From contig NZ_CP095491.1 of NCBI RefSeq assembly GCF_023028105.1, forward strand, positions 1,860,001 through 1,924,000: a stretch of 64,000 bases of DNA. The letters are read 5' to 3'. A program made the translations under genes and the position numbers. Source of the DNA: Halosolutus gelatinilyticus. GTDB taxonomy: Archaea > Halobacteriota > Halobacteria > Halobacteriales > Natrialbaceae. Positions 62,718 through 64,000 of the stretch are shown here, piece after piece; the first letter of the stretch is position 1, and each line of letters begins with the position of its first letter. The notes below the pieces were generated by a model. That model did no database searches. It was not told the DNA's origin and saw nothing but the letters and a program-made list of their open reading frames with translations.

Positions 62718-62898
62718 CCGGCGCGACCGCCGACCGGCGATCGACGATCGCGCTGATTTTGCGGACCATCGAAGTGAGCGTCCCCAGTACGGTCCGGGCG
62801 AGTTCGGCGACGGCGACCGTTCGATCCGCGGATCGGTTCCGCGACGGAAACTTCGGAACGGCAAGAATTATGGGCGGACGGGACGACGGCTACACTGT

Positions 62899-64000
62899 AT
62901 GTCCGACCAGCGGTTGAACTTCATTGGCGGCGAGTGGACCGAATCGCAGACCGGAGAGACGTTCGAGACGATCGACCCCGCGAATCCCGGGGAGGTCATC
63001 GCGACCTACCCGCGGTCCAACGCTGAGGACACCGAACGGGCCATCGAGGCGGCCGCCGAGGCCAGCGACGAGTGGGCCGCGACGCCCGGCCCCGAGCGCG
63101 GTCGCGTCCTCACGAAGACCGGCTCCCTGCTTGATCAGCGCGCGGACGAGCTGACCGAACTGCTCGTCCGCGAGGAGGGCAAGACCCGAAGCGAGGCCGG
63201 CGGCGAGGTACAACGGGCCATCGACATCTTCCACTACTACGGCTCGAAGGCCAGCGACCTCGGCGGCACGGTCAAAAGCTCCAGCGCCCGCGACACGAAC
63301 CTCTACACGAAAACCGAACCCCTCGGCGTCGCCGGCCTGATCACGCCGTGGAACTACCCGATCGCCATCCCGGCCTGGAAGATCGCACCGGCCCTGGCCG
63401 CCGGCAACGCGGTCGTCATCAAGCCCGCCTCGCTCGCGCCCGGCGTCGTCCACGAGATCGCCGACGCGCTCGCGGAGGCCGGCCTCCCCGACGGCGTCTG
63501 CAACGTCGTCACAGGTCCCGGCAGCGAGGTCGGCAGCACCATCGCGGGCCACGAGGACGTCGACGCCGTCTCCTTCACCGGCAGCACCGCGGTCGGCAAC
63601 ACCGTCTACGACACCGCGACCGAGGACGGCAAGCGCGTCCAGCTCGAGATGGGCGGGAAGAACCCGACGGTCGTCGGCGCCAGTGCGGACGTCGAGGAGG
63701 CGGCCGACATCGTCGCCAACGGCGCCTTCGGCGTGACCGGCCAGGCCTGTACCGCCTGCTCCCGAGCCATCGTCCACGAGGAACTTTACGAGGAGTTCGT
63801 CGACGCCGTCGTCGATCGGGCCGCGGCCATCGAGCACGGCCACGGCCTCGACGATCCGGACATGGGCCCCCACGTCAGCGAGTCCGAGCTCGAGAGCACG
63901 CTGGAGTACGTCGGAATCGCCGAGGACGAGGGCGCTACCCTCGAACACGGCGGATCCGCGCTCGATCGAGAGGGGTACTTCGTCGAGCCCACGGTCTTCT
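62899..64000 (+). CDS. Aldehyde dehydrogenase, likely alpha-ketoglutarate semialdehyde dehydrogenase (3' end outside window)
   Basis: 367 codons visible from ATG 62899. LGVAGLITPWNYPIAIPAWK (cofactor/N169 loop), KPASLAPG, SFTGSTAVG (GxxxxG NAD(P) binding), ELEMGGKNP (general-base Glu) and GQACTACSR (catalytic Cys). Family members oxidise 2,5-dioxopentanoate to 2-oxoglutarate, the final step of the oxidative pentose route, which matches the FAH enzyme and dehydratases nearby. Open at base 64000. Confidence 0.9.
   Translation, partial: MSDQRLNFIGGEWTESQTGETFETIDPANPGEVIATYPRSNAEDTERAIEAAAEASDEWAATPGPERGRVLTKTGSLLDQRADELTELLVREEGKTRSEAGGEVQRAIDIFHYYGSKASDLGGTVKSSSARDTNLYTKTEPLGVAGLITPWNYPIAIPAWKIAPALAAGNAVVIKPASLAPGVVHEIADALAEAGLPDGVCNVVTGPGSEVGSTIAGHEDVDAVSFTGSTAVGNTVYDTATEDGKRVQLEMGGKNPTVVGASADVEEAADIVANGAFGVTGQACTACSRAIVHEELYEEFVDAVVDRAAAIEHGHGLDDPDMGPHVSESELESTLEYVGIAEDEGATLEHGGSALDREGYFVEPTVF

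Noticed and set aside
60501-62864. A 787-codon minus-strand frame running through dehydratase 2 and the FAH gene
   Set aside because: Only the last 287 codons from 61364 have a recognised family; the remainder is antisense to dehydratase 2.
1-64000. CRISPR arrays or cas genes
   Set aside because: No regular repeat-spacer structure or Cas motif was seen.

Overview
This window comes from the chromosome of a haloarchaeon (class Halobacteria). Supporting evidence: GC-rich genes with strongly acidic proteins, TATA/BRE-type promoters rather than -35/-10 boxes, an archaeal RNase P RNA, a fused-doublet archaeal histone, a CCA-adding enzyme of archaeal type, Hvo_1808-type surface proteins, bacterio-opsin-activator-type HTH regulators and halophile-specific IS relics. 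The species cannot be named from the sequence alone. All annotation is from reading translations and motifs; no database search was possible.

Layout. (1) 1-25.5 kb is ordinary core chromosome: a DUF5806 gene cut by the left edge, a lipoate-ligase-like gene, an M23-like protein, an HTH_10 regulator, a PaaI thioesterase, a two-RCK potassium channel, an isochorismatase-like hydrolase, a tandem pair of Hvo_1808-like proteins with HExxH motifs, nicotinate phosphoribosyltransferase, an AMMECR1 protein, RNase P RNA, tRNA-Arg, a possible short leader ORF followed by an RPA - histone - histone-deacetylase-like run, cca, tRNA-Asn, a GNAT enzyme, a PD-(D/E)XK endonuclease, a NikR-like repressor facing two COG0523 metal GTPases, and a MoaB-type protein. 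(2) 25.6-53.4 kb is an integrated accessory island. It starts at the 3' end of tRNA-Met(CAT), ends at a 25-nt copy of that tRNA end (24/25 identical), and has a tyrosine integrase next to the right end. (3) 53.4-57.2 kb is a decayed junction with an alpha/beta hydrolase, IS remnants and AT-rich relic DNA. (4) 57.2-64.0 kb is a sugar-acid catabolic locus: two enolase-superfamily dehydratases, a GntP permease, a fumarylacetoacetate-hydrolase-family enzyme and an aldehyde dehydrogenase cut by the right edge. This fits an oxidative (Weimberg/Entner-Doudoroff-like) pentose or sugar-acid route.

The island is a mosaic. Its cargo is dominated by cell-envelope and lipid enzymes: a broken sulfatase with a flippase-like membrane protein, a glycerophosphodiesterase with a VTT/DedA protein, two different PAP2 phosphatases, two GT4 glycosyltransferases and a MacB-type ABC transporter. 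The most notable structure is that five of these transcription units are preceded by copies of one upstream module: a TATA box, a distal CTGAGTTCG block and the first codons of an unrelated ABC-ATPase gene. Two copies are near-identical over 372 bp and two others over 380 bp. One PAP2 gene appears to take its start codon from the module through a microhomology junction. A 125-bp MITE with 8-bp target duplications is present in one repeat copy while the other copy shows the empty site. Several other genes here are truncated or frameshifted (RPA-like, exonuclease, epimerase, TnpB, two IS5 transposases).

How the parts may work together: the island probably arrived by site-specific integration at tRNA-Met and has since been rearranged by recombination between its repeated promoter modules. 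The surviving lipid and glycan genes would then share one promoter type. This shared control is an inference from sequence similarity and is the observation most worth testing.
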